A DNA stretch of 64,000 nucleotides from Rhypophila decipiens (taxonomy: Eukaryota > Ascomycota > Sordariomycetes > Sordariales > Naviculisporaceae). The translations under genes and the position numbers were made by a program. The first letter of the stretch is position 1. Each line of letters starts with the position of its first letter. This document shows, piece after piece, positions 1 to 9,134 of the stretch. Under the pieces are notes generated by a model that was given only the letters and a program-made list of their open reading frames with translations, was not told the DNA's origin and ran no database searches. The stretch lies in assembly GCA_033297075.1 (NCBI GenBank), contig MU858123.1, forward strand, positions 62,001 to 126,000, given 5' to 3'.

Positions 1-48
1 CCTCGCTGAAGCTCTCTCCTTTCATTCCGCCATTCACACATCCGTACA

Positions 49-73
49 TCCGGCGAACATACTTGACGCCGGA
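49..73. promoter_or_regulatory. Inverted repeat TCCGGCG-N11-CGCCGGA, candidate Zn2Cys6 site
   Basis: A perfect 7-bp inverted repeat, TCCGGCG at 49-55 and CGCCGGA at 67-73, lies about 100 bp before the start of the pathway regulator gene. Zn2Cys6 dimers typically bind paired CGG/CCG half-sites, so this could be an autoregulatory site. The same heptamer occurs twice more in the divergent PKS promoter (9649-9655 and 10410-10416). The symmetry is seen directly; the binding role is inferred. Confidence 0.4.
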
Positions 74-173
74 CCTCCCCCCCTCAATTGAGATTGATTC
101 TCTCCAGATTGCGGCGCATCTCAGGCACTGATCCCACTCCCTCCTGCACGTCGTGTCGTGGCCCAGAGGTGGC

Positions 174-1637
174 ATGTCAGCCATGATCCACGTAAATCCG
201 TCCAAGATGCAGAATCGTCGAGCTTGCGATCGCTGTCACCAGGCCAAGCTCAAATGCGTCGTCGAGGACAGCCCGACGCAATCCCAGAAGTGTCGCCGCT
301 GCAAGCGCACCAATGCTGAATGCGTCTTCAGCCCGCCTTCGCGAGCTCGAGTCAACAGGCGATCCCAGCTACAGGGTGCAGGTCAATCTTCGTTATCACC
401 CCGATCCGATGGCTCTTTGGCAAATGCAGACTTTAGCTGGTCCGATGTGGTCGACATGAACCTCGACACCGATTTGAACGTGCCCCTGGAAGCTTCCCTT
501 CTAGCTTCTTTCAACCTAGACCCAGAACTCGGCCTCGACACCACCATGGCTTCCTCTCTTCACAACCTTTTCGATTATGAAACACAGAACCAGAACCGGG
601 ACCGCCCTGTCTCGACCCCCAATCGGCCTTCCTGCGAAAACGAGTCAATGCCTGGCCTGTCGGCCCGCGCAATGTCAACTGGCACTTCGAGCACATATGT
701 GCCTTCGATGGCCGACTCAACGGGTGCTTTCCAAGTAGCTTATGACGATATCCTGTCCACAGGCAGACAGCCGACTATACCAGGACACAGATATACGATT
801 GGGGAATATGGGAATGTTTTCGCCAGCGCACCTGCCATGTTGCCTTCTCCGGAACGGGAGCCAAGCCTGGAGAAGGAGGAATCGCCCCCTCCCACCAACA
901 TTGTCTTTTGGGTTGAGAGGGTGACGGCACTGAACGTTCAGTTCACCCAACATTTGCAGACGATTCCCCGAGTCAATGCCGAAAGTCTGCAACTTGAACC
1001 AGAACAGGACGCACAAAGTGGCACATTCCCAACACCCAGCAAGAAACACAATTCGGACCATACCTTTCAGTTGAGCGAGGCCTTTATCGAGCTGTTGAGC
1101 GCAATGTGCTCCAAGCTCCCACCCCCAGTGCAACAGGATTCTGGCGCCAGGCGAGACAGCAACTCCCACGCCTACCTATGCCTAGATGAGGCTTCGCAGC
1201 TCCTTATATTTTCCACATATATGCGCCTCCTTGAGGTACACGACACTGTCTTCCGTTATCTGCTCTCTTGCCTTGTTCACAAACGAGAAAATGTTCCCCA
1301 GGGAGCCGGGTCTTGTTTCTACCTTCCCAAACTGACCATTGGGTCTTTTTCACTGGCCACAACGTCCGAGACGCGCCCTTTACTATTTGTGAGCTTCATG
1401 GAATCTCTTCTGTCTCGTGCGAGGAATCTGATGCACCGTGTGAGTTCCAATGGAAATCCCATGCAGAGCCGAAAGGGCACACCCTGCGGCAAAAGTCCGG
1501 AAGAGCTCAGTTTTGGCGGACTACCCCCAATCCTTGACCCAGAGCTGGCCATGCAATCTATTCGCGCCAGGGAGACTGCTATCTCAAATTTAGTTGAGCG
1601 GATCAAGTCGGCCTTGTCGCGAATGGGCGTCAACTGA
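174..1637 (+). CDS. Zn2Cys6 transcription factor, AflR-like, likely cluster regulator
   Basis: Predicted 487-aa nuclear DNA-binding regulator with no intron. The reading frame is open from a GTG at 153, but the first ATG is at 174, which gives an N-terminus of about 17 residues before the zinc cluster. The binuclear cluster is complete: Cys18, Cys21, Cys28, Cys40, Cys43, Cys50 with spacing C-x2-C-x6-C-x11-C-x2-C-x6-C, followed by a basic linker. The C-terminal half, with a Leu-rich region ending in a short Cys/His-containing helix around residues 300-370, resembles the aflatoxin-regulator domain, which is usual for secondary-metabolite pathway activators. It is convergent with the NR-PKS and 9.5 kb from the HR-PKS, so control of this PKS pair is the likely job. 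An inverted repeat of TCCGGCG in its own promoter suggests autoregulation. Target genes are inferred. Confidence 0.85.
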   Translation: MSAMIHVNPSKMQNRRACDRCHQAKLKCVVEDSPTQSQKCRRCKRTNAECVFSPPSRARVNRRSQLQGAGQSSLSPRSDGSLANADFSWSDVVDMNLDTDLNVPLEASLLASFNLDPELGLDTTMASSLHNLFDYETQNQNRDRPVSTPNRPSCENESMPGLSARAMSTGTSSTYVPSMADSTGAFQVAYDDILSTGRQPTIPGHRYTIGEYGNVFASAPAMLPSPEREPSLEKEESPPPTNIVFWVERVTALNVQFTQHLQTIPRVNAESLQLEPEQDAQSGTFPTPSKKHNSDHTFQLSEAFIELLSAMCSKLPPPVQQDSGARRDSNSHAYLCLDEASQLLIFSTYMRLLEVHDTVFRYLLSCLVHKRENVPQGAGSCFYLPKLTIGSFSLATTSETRPLLFVSFMESLLSRARNLMHRVSSNGNPMQSRKGTPCGKSPEELSFGGLPPILDPELAMQSIRARETAISNLVERIKSALSRMGVN

Positions 1638-2759
1638 TGGATATTATGTTTAGTCCTTTGACGAATTGTCAAATGTGGTCATGCCTTTTCTCACTTGGGA
1701 CAATGGGATGCCTGTGGCGGCAGCTATGTGAATACACAGTTTGGATATACCCCCGGCCGACGAGCCGGACATAGTACAATGAACTTGCATGGAAGAAGGG
1801 ACATCATGACATGGCATTGAGTGTCATATATGAATTGCATTTACATGGAATACAACAGAATACAATCTTGATGTTCAACCAGATTAAGCGATTGATAGCG
1901 ATTGAGGTCTTGTTCTTGGACTCACCTCATGCTTTTGATGACATGATTGTCTGGCGATTTGGTAGTTGATCGACTGGGAATCTGGCCTGGGACCAAAATA
2001 GTAGGGAAGAAAGGCTGCATTGTAAGTCGATTGAACAGAGTATACATAGGCGCCCAATATTCAGGCCCCACTACTCTCGCATACAGGCACCAGTCCAATT
2101 CTACTTGCTCAAGGCATTTATTCCAGCAAGTCAATGCATTTATTCTAGCCAGTCAAGGCCTCTTATCTAGTCTAGTCAAGGTATTTATTCTAGTCTAGTC
2201 AAGGTATTTATTCTAGTCTAGTCAAGGCATTTATTCTAGGTAACGTTAGTCGAAGCATTTATTCTAGCTAGTCAAAGCCTCTATTCTAACAAGAGTATTA
2301 TGATTATCTATATATAAGAAGACTGGTGTCCTGTATACGAGAGGAATGGTACCTGTATATTTGGCGCCTGCCTATACATACAGCTTTCTTCTGTCATATG
2401 GAACTTTGGTCTTTTCGTTTTCAGCTCATCGTCTACTGTTTTAGACTGCTAGGTGGCGCTGGACTGTTACAGAAAGCACGATCACCCAAAGTAACCACGA
2501 ATCACCACATTGGTACTACACGGCGTTGAACTCCCCAGAAGGATGCCTAGAAGTCACAGATTCACTGGACTTGATTACAGCTAAAAGGATAATGATCAAT
2601 CTGATAAGTAACATAAACCCCTACCCAAACCATAAACTCCAACATCATCCCATACATATAAGTTAAGCCAATCTAGATCAAAGCAACCAAGCAACAAGAC
2701 AAAACTAAGAACAACCGATCCATGTCAACCTTTCCACCTATTCATAGTGTCATAATCAT
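1638..2759. other. Intergenic region between convergent regulator and NR-PKS genes
   Basis: No supportable gene. It holds the 3' ends of both neighbours and, at 2041-2380, a minisatellite flanked by inverted arms that is described separately. Confidence 0.7.
2041..2380. mobile_element. Inverted-repeat-bounded element containing a 22-bp minisatellite (locus 1)
   Basis: The left arm (about 2041-2096) and right arm (about 2321-2380) are diverged inverted copies of each other, roughly 55-60 bp. Both contain the blocks GGCGCC, CAGG and CACCAGTC in mirrored order. Between them, about 2101-2300 is a degenerate tandem array of about 22 bp with core TTTATTCTAGYYAGTCAAGG. No coding capacity is visible. 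This looks like a small non-autonomous (MITE-like) element whose interior has expanded as a minisatellite. Target-site duplications were not identified. Related arrays occur at 31277-31408 and 37568-37930. Confidence 0.55.
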
Positions 2760-5700
2760 CTATTTCCCAGCATCCCCCCTCCTCCCCTCAAAAAACCCCA
2801 ACACCTCGGAAATCCTCTCATGCAAAACATGAACATGTCCCGGCATAGGCATATCCAAGTGATCAGCACCCGGCATGCTCAAGCACAAAATATCCGGCCG
2901 CCCCATAAAGACATCCCACCCGTTGGGGCCCAGATCCTCGGGCGCCTTCTTATCAGGAATGAAGCACGCAAACGGGCCGTTCTTGGGGTCCTCCATGAAG
3001 CCGTCGTATCGCTCGATGGGGATGCCAGAGTCGAGAAGCAGCTGGACTGCCTCGGTATTGTTGCGCACGCGCTTGATCATCCCCTTTTCGGCCCATATCA
3101 CTGCTGCGGATAAAGGGGCTTCGGCGGGGGAGAAAGGGGTTGGGTGGTAATTGCGCATTGCGGAGAGGTAGACGCGTAGATGGTCTCGTGTTGTGCCGGT
3201 GGAGGTCCACATGTCGTCTACCGCTGCGGCGGAGGAGAAGATCTTGATGCCGACGTCGGTTTCTTTGTTGACGGTCTCTTCGTCTAGGTAGCCTTGGTCT
3301 GGGCGCGGACAGCAGAGGTCGATTACCAAGAGACCTTCGACTGTACGGCCTGCGTGGGCGAGTTGCCGGGTGACTTCGTAGGCGATTGTCGAGCCGGCGC
3401 TGAATCCGGCTATGATAAAGTTTCGGGAGGGGTCCGGGTTGTGGGTGAGGAGGGATTGGACGATTATCTTTGCGACGCCGGGGATTCCGACGGCGGAGGT
3501 GAGACGTGTTGGGCAGCGCAGGAAGGGCGAGTCGACGCCGTAGATTGGGCGGCCGCCGGCGAAGATGGGCAGGTGGATGTAGGTTGCTATCGAGCCTGTT
3601 CCGTCGGCCATTAGGTACAGTGGGGTTTTGGACTTGGTCGAGGCTTTGGCCCGCCCTTGGAGGAGGGTTATTCGGGTGGCAGGGGCGGGGAGATCATCTT
3701 GTTCCGGAGCGGCGGCTGTGGGTTTGGGCTTTGGTGCTTCGACGAGGATGCCCGAGTCGGAGGAGGCGCCTGAGATGTCGGTCGGTCCTCCGCCGGTGTC
3801 GTCTTCGGATGAGTCTTTCTCGATGAGGGAGGTGCTGGAGCTTAGGGTTGATGAGGAGACGGAGGTGGTGAACGGTTGTTGCTGAGTGGGAACAGGGGGC
3901 GCGACAACAGGCTCAGGGGCAGCAGGTTCATCATCGCCGCCTTCGACAAACTCGGCACGGAGGTCGCCAACGGTGGGATACTCAAAGGCAAAGGTAGCAG
4001 GGAGGTCAACGCCGGTCTTGTCTCGCACGGTCGAGGTAATCTCGATGGCCATGATCGAGTCGACGCCCAGCTCAGAAAGCACCGTTTCTGGGGTGAACTC
4101 GGAAGGGTCCGTTCCGGTAGCCTTGACGATGGCATCGATGATGGCGTCATAGACCTTGGTATCGACCAATTCCTGAACTGGTTGCGCCTGCGCTGGTGCA
4201 GCCTCGACCTTCTTGGGCGCAGCGGCAGGGGCAGCGGCAGGAGCTGCGGACGTGGTCTTGCTCTGCTTTGTTGGCACCTTCTCCTCAGCCCTCTTCGCAG
4301 GCGCACCCCCATGTGGTGTAACCTTGCCCTCCAGGATATTCTTCCAAACCACCCTCGGAATCTCCTGATACCTCAGATCCGAGCAAACCATGACTAACTT
4401 GCCAGCGTCCTTCTCAAAGACGTACGCATCACAGAATGCCGTGTTGGCCTCCCAGCGGCTGATCCTGGTATAAGTGAGATATTCCTTGCCAGCGACGAAG
4501 TCCACTGTCTGCTCCACGCCAGAGAAACCCATAACAATGTGAGTCATTCTCGCGTCTCTGGGCTCAGGGTTGCCATTGACCATGAAGCCCGCCAAATGAG
4601 CCAGTGCCTCGCCCCAGTATGGCGAGAAGGTAAAGCTGCTTCCGACTGGGTCTTGCTCCAGAACGACAAGCGCGGCTGCCTCGGCGTAATCACGCGAGAC
4701 GTAGCCCTCCTGGATACGCTTGAAGGGCGCGCCAAACTCGACGTTCTTGGCAAACAAGGCGTAGAGAACTTCGGGCTGGAGACGATGTCCCTCGCCAGAC
4801 TTGGAAGAAGAGATGCGGGCGTCGAGAGCGGACTTGATGAAATACGAGGTGCGATCCCATTCTCTCTGGAGCGACTCCAGGTCTCGCACGCGGACCTTCA
4901 TGGAGCCGAGGTCAATGGGAGCTGCTCCGGACGAAACATGAGGAACGGCCTTGAATGTCACGGTGACAAGATCGCCGTTGGATTCCAGCGTAGCGGTTGT
5001 GTGAAGCTCGCCGTCGAGGCCAACAAGACTTCGCGTGAGTGGCGCAAGAAGCTCAGGATCATGAAGAGACAGGCTTCGGGCGGGAATTTCCTTGGTATTA
5101 CCGGTGCTGTACTCGAGAGCATACTTGGCCACTGTCAAAGCAGCATCGCAGAATACGCTTCCGGAGCAGAGGCCCACGCCTTGCATCTTGTGGTTGTCGA
5201 TCAGGGCGAGAAAGGCTGGGTCACAGAGGGAGGCGCGGAAGGTAACCGAGACTTGGCCGTTGGAAGGAGAGATGGACTTGTCGACGAGATATTGGGCGCA
5301 GGTAGACAAGGGCGGCACGTAAGGGGCGACTGCAGATTCGACGGCCGGAGCGCTTTCGAGGAGCTTGAGGTTCTTGTCTGTGTAGGTCACCCAGTAATCC
5401 TTCATGTCCCAAGCATAGGCGGGGAGCTTGAGCAGGGAAAGATGCTTCTCATAGGATCCGTGGAAGGCAAGCCAGTCGACCTGCACACCAGCTGTGTAGG
5501 CAGACGAGAGCGTCTTGGAGATGGATGTCCAGTTGCTGGCTGTTGAGTCGATACTGTGCAGGATCTTGGAAGCCGGAGAAGAAAGAGTCTGGCGTACAAA
5601 GGAGAGACACACTGGTCCGGGGCCAACTTCGATCCAGACAGGGTCCTTGAACTTGGAACTGACCGCCTGAAGACCGTCGACAAAGCTGACTGGCTGACGA

Positions 5701-8700
5701 GTCTGACGGGCGAGATACTCTTGGTTGAAAACGCCAGGCTTGTCGACGATAGTTCCCAAAAGAGTCGATGCCACGGGAATCCTGGGAGCAGAAAATGTCA
5801 CGCCACCAGCCAGCGAGGCGTAATCCTCCAGAATCGGATCGACCTGGAAGGAGTGGAATGCATAAGGGACCGAAAGCTGTCTGGCGCGAACTTTGGAGTC
5901 TTGAGCTGTGATATCAGCCTGGAACTTGGCAATGTCACCGGCAGTTCCGCTGACAACTGTTGCGCTGGGACTGTTTCTGCAAGCCACTGCGCAGGACGAC
6001 GACGGTCCCAGTTTGGCAAGTCGCTCTTGGACAGCAGCCAACGAGGCAGTGACAGATACCATGGAGCAAGAGCCAGCCTCACATCTGTCGAGCAGCAACT
6101 GTGCACGAGAGCCAACGAGGTAGAGAGTATCGGCCAGGGAGAGGACACCGGCGGCGTAAAGAGCAGCATACTCGCCCAGACTGTGGCCCATGACGATGGA
6201 CGGCTCTAGCCCAATCGACCGCCAAAACGCAGTCAACGCCAGCTCAAGAGTGACAACGGAAAGCTGAATCTGAACAGCGTTCTTGGTTGATAGGTCGGCC
6301 TGGGCGTTGGTGATGATGTCCAAAAATGAGGGGAAGTTGTTACCGGCCGAGACAGACACAGCCAGGTCGACGGTCTCGCGGAACACGGGACTGCTTCGGT
6401 AGAGCTCGGCGCCCATGCCAGCGTAGTGAGATCCTTGGCCAGTATAAACAAAGACCACAGGCTGATGCAGAGGGGCCGCCGAGGAGGTGGTGTCGGTGGC
6501 CTCGAGTTTGCTGATAAGCTCTCGGGTGGACGAGACAGATGTGGCGAACCGAAAAGGGTGGTGGACTCTCCGGGCTGTCGTGGTGTACGCAAGGTCCTCG
6601 AGCTTGACAGTCGGGTTCTCACGCAGCCACTTGGCCAGCCGGGCCTTGTTGGCGTGGTAGGCAGCTTTGGTTCTGGCCGAGGATGCGATGACATGGGCAG
6701 TCCGGGGATCAGCAGCCTCGGACGACTTGGGCGTTGGGGTGTACTCTTCCAATAGCAAGCATGCATTTCCACCGGCGGCATCAAAATTGTTGAGCAAGAT
6801 GCGTCGTGGCTTGCCCTCTGGCTTGTTGAACGGTTTGGGCTCAGATGGAATCTCGACGTTGATTTCCTTGAGATCAGGCAGCTTGGGGTTGAGGGGATGC
6901 GGCATGCCTTGCTGAGGAGGAACTATGCCGGTCTGGAACATCTTGATGCTCTTGAGCAGCTCGGCCATGCCCGCGGCTGCCTCGGAGTGACCAAAGTTTG
7001 CCTTGACACCACCGATGGGAACTGGTCCATTGGCACGACGGCGGTGCTTGAACAGGTTGGCAATGGCGCCCATCTCTGCCGGGTCGCCCACCTGGGTGCC
7101 GGTTCCGTGCATCTCGACGTAGCTAATGTCATCTGGGGTGACATTGGCCTTGAGCATGACTTGCTGGAAGAGTCTCTCCTGCGCCGCTGCATCAGAGGTG
7201 GTGATGGAGGTCGAGTTGCCTGAGTGGTTCCTGCCCGACGCCGAAATCACAGCCAGGATGTTGTCGTTATGAGCAATGGCATCCTCGAGGCGCTTGAGCA
7301 CGACGGCGCCAACAAAATCGCCACGGCAGTACCCGTCAGCATCGTCACGCCAGGTCTTGCAGTTGCCCGTGGGCGACAAGATGCCCGAGTCATCGAGGCA
7401 GGTGAAGGAATGTGGCCAGCTGAGAATGTTGGCAGCTCCCGCAACCGCCATGTCAATGTCTTTTTCCAGAAGTCCCAACGAAGCCAGGTGGATGGCGGCA
7501 GTGGTGCCAGCACAAGCCGAATCAAGAGCATAGGTGCCGCCTTCCCACGAATAGGAAAAGGCAAGACGTCCCGGCCCGAAAGCGCGCTGAATTCCTTGCA
7601 AGGTGTAAGAGTCACAACCTAGTGAAGGATGGGTCTGCTTGTGCCAGTCATCGGTGGCCTGAGCAAAGAAGGAGGCGATGCGGTTGTGGTTGACGTGGCG
7701 CGTCTGGCCATCGGAATATCCAGCAGACTCGAGTGCCTCATATGAGCTCATCAGAAACTGACGGTGGTTGGGATCCATCAACAGCGCCTCCCGGGGTGAG
7801 ATGTGGAAGAAGCGGGAATCAAAGTGGCCTGGGTTCTCCATGAAGCAGCCATAGCGAACCTTCATCTTGCACCGTTGGTCTCCACGCTCGTGTGCTTCGC
7901 AATAGTACTCGTCAATGTCGAAGCGATCCTTGGGCACCTCGGAGCAGAGGTCGTGCTTGTCGACAATATGCTCCCAGAACTCATCAACATTGTCGCTTTG
8001 GGGGCCTCTGCCAGCCATTCCGATGATGGCGATGCGTCCTGGCGTGACCTCTTCGGGTTTAAAGAGTGAATTGTGATCATGGACTGAAACCTGTTTGCCA
8101 GCCTTCTTCAAGATTGTGGCCAGATACGGGGCATGACTGGTGGTGCCTGGCTGGAGTAGTCTCACAGAGTTTGCTCCTACACGAGAAAGCTCCGAGTTGA
8201 CTTGGCTGACCACCTTGGTGATGTCCAAGGGACGGCTAAGAACCTGGGCAACGATGTCTCTAAGGAGATCGCCCCAAGTGGCGTAACTTGCCGCCGGGTT
8301 GTCCATGCCCCACAAGTTCTGGCTCGCGCTCCACATCAGCTTCTTGTTGAGGTATTCGGTGTTGTTTCCAACCATGTACTCGATGTCTGCAGGGGTAATG
8401 TCGAGTGTGTGTTGACCGGCTTGGATTGTCAAGGGATTCTTGGCTAGGTTCTTGACGGTCGAGGACTGTGTGAGAAATAGCTCCAGAACCGAGGGCGGCC
8501 CGATGATGGTACTCCAGCCGTTGCCGACCACCCCAAGCTTGGCCTTCTTGGAGATGCCGTTGGTCTGCTGGAACTGCTCGAGGGCGGAGCGAAGATCATC
8601 AGGTGAGATGCCTAGCACTGCCCAGCCCCATGACCCCGGCTTCTCTTCCAACGCCCGGGACTTGACTGAAGCAAGCTTGGCAACTCTGAGAACAAGCCGG

Positions 8701-9134
8701 CCAGCCTCGAGAGAGGCCTCATGGAGGCTGTCGAAGTCGTGCGAGATGGCAACAGCCGCCACGCTGAGGAGGCCGCCCGAGAGACCGATCCACTCGCTGG
8801 AAGAGTTTGGTCCCAGGAGACCAGGCTCTCTCTTGACCCATTGGAGGAGCGTTGCTGCTCGGACAGCGTGGAGTAGAATGGCCTGTACCATGCCATATTG
8901 GTCCGGATCATGTCGATATCTCTGGCCCAGTTCTTGTAGTGTGGAGAAGTGGCCGAGGCTGTCTTGCAGAGTTCGGTCTAGGTTGCTGACTCTGGCCTCT
9001 GCAATCACGACATTCGTCAACTTCTCCAAGAACACCTTGAGCCATGGGGTGGAGGCGGCCTGCTTGTAGACTTGGTCGAGGCCGTCGACCCACGTGTCTG
9101 TAGCGTCTCCGAAGAGGAACACCGTCTTGTCCAT
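2760..9134 (-). CDS. Non-reducing polyketide synthase (SAT-KS-AT-PT-ACP-TE), resorcylic/dihydroxyphenylacetic lactone type
   Basis: Intronless, 2124 aa. Domains in order: SAT (about 1-350) with GLSGG around Ser119, where many SATs have Cys in GxCxG; KS (about 365-800) with active Cys541 and HGTGT and NFGHSE histidine motifs; malonyl-CoA AT (about 900-1210) with GHSLG Ser985; PT (about 1285-1600) with His1315; one ACP (about 1660-1735) with LGVDS Ser1693; a Ser/Thr/Pro-rich linker; and TE (about 1835-2115) with GFSAGS Ser1912 and His2092. There is no reductive domain. Family knowledge: SAT accepts a reduced starter chain, KS/AT extend it with malonyl-CoA, PT folds and aromatises the poly-beta-ketone, and TE releases it, often by macrolactonisation. 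The partner is very probably the divergent HR-PKS at 11198. The ATG is the only sensible start. The exact product (ring size, ring-closure register) cannot be read from motifs. Confidence 0.95.
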   Translation of the reverse strand: MDKTVFLFGDATDTWVDGLDQVYKQAASTPWLKVFLEKLTNVVIAEARVSNLDRTLQDSLGHFSTLQELGQRYRHDPDQYGMVQAILLHAVRAATLLQWVKREPGLLGPNSSSEWIGLSGGLLSVAAVAISHDFDSLHEASLEAGRLVLRVAKLASVKSRALEEKPGSWGWAVLGISPDDLRSALEQFQQTNGISKKAKLGVVGNGWSTIIGPPSVLELFLTQSSTVKNLAKNPLTIQAGQHTLDITPADIEYMVGNNTEYLNKKLMWSASQNLWGMDNPAASYATWGDLLRDIVAQVLSRPLDITKVVSQVNSELSRVGANSVRLLQPGTTSHAPYLATILKKAGKQVSVHDHNSLFKPEEVTPGRIAIIGMAGRGPQSDNVDEFWEHIVDKHDLCSEVPKDRFDIDEYYCEAHERGDQRCKMKVRYGCFMENPGHFDSRFFHISPREALLMDPNHRQFLMSSYEALESAGYSDGQTRHVNHNRIASFFAQATDDWHKQTHPSLGCDSYTLQGIQRAFGPGRLAFSYSWEGGTYALDSACAGTTAAIHLASLGLLEKDIDMAVAGAANILSWPHSFTCLDDSGILSPTGNCKTWRDDADGYCRGDFVGAVVLKRLEDAIAHNDNILAVISASGRNHSGNSTSITTSDAAAQERLFQQVMLKANVTPDDISYVEMHGTGTQVGDPAEMGAIANLFKHRRRANGPVPIGGVKANFGHSEAAAGMAELLKSIKMFQTGIVPPQQGMPHPLNPKLPDLKEINVEIPSEPKPFNKPEGKPRRILLNNFDAAGGNACLLLEEYTPTPKSSEAADPRTAHVIASSARTKAAYHANKARLAKWLRENPTVKLEDLAYTTTARRVHHPFRFATSVSSTRELISKLEATDTTSSAAPLHQPVVFVYTGQGSHYAGMGAELYRSSPVFRETVDLAVSVSAGNNFPSFLDIITNAQADLSTKNAVQIQLSVVTLELALTAFWRSIGLEPSIVMGHSLGEYAALYAAGVLSLADTLYLVGSRAQLLLDRCEAGSCSMVSVTASLAAVQERLAKLGPSSSCAVACRNSPSATVVSGTAGDIAKFQADITAQDSKVRARQLSVPYAFHSFQVDPILEDYASLAGGVTFSAPRIPVASTLLGTIVDKPGVFNQEYLARQTRQPVSFVDGLQAVSSKFKDPVWIEVGPGPVCLSFVRQTLSSPASKILHSIDSTASNWTSISKTLSSAYTAGVQVDWLAFHGSYEKHLSLLKLPAYAWDMKDYWVTYTDKNLKLLESAPAVESAVAPYVPPLSTCAQYLVDKSISPSNGQVSVTFRASLCDPAFLALIDNHKMQGVGLCSGSVFCDAALTVAKYALEYSTGNTKEIPARSLSLHDPELLAPLTRSLVGLDGELHTTATLESNGDLVTVTFKAVPHVSSGAAPIDLGSMKVRVRDLESLQREWDRTSYFIKSALDARISSSKSGEGHRLQPEVLYALFAKNVEFGAPFKRIQEGYVSRDYAEAAALVVLEQDPVGSSFTFSPYWGEALAHLAGFMVNGNPEPRDARMTHIVMGFSGVEQTVDFVAGKEYLTYTRISRWEANTAFCDAYVFEKDAGKLVMVCSDLRYQEIPRVVWKNILEGKVTPHGGAPAKRAEEKVPTKQSKTTSAAPAAAPAAAPKKVEAAPAQAQPVQELVDTKVYDAIIDAIVKATGTDPSEFTPETVLSELGVDSIMAIEITSTVRDKTGVDLPATFAFEYPTVGDLRAEFVEGGDDEPAAPEPVVAPPVPTQQQPFTTSVSSSTLSSSTSLIEKDSSEDDTGGGPTDISGASSDSGILVEAPKPKPTAAAPEQDDLPAPATRITLLQGRAKASTKSKTPLYLMADGTGSIATYIHLPIFAGGRPIYGVDSPFLRCPTRLTSAVGIPGVAKIIVQSLLTHNPDPSRNFIIAGFSAGSTIAYEVTRQLAHAGRTVEGLLVIDLCCPRPDQGYLDEETVNKETDVGIKIFSSAAAVDDMWTSTGTTRDHLRVYLSAMRNYHPTPFSPAEAPLSAAVIWAEKGMIKRVRNNTEAVQLLLDSGIPIERYDGFMEDPKNGPFACFIPDKKAPEDLGPNGWDVFMGRPDILCLSMPGADHLDMPMPGHVHVLHERISEVLGFFEGRRGDAGK

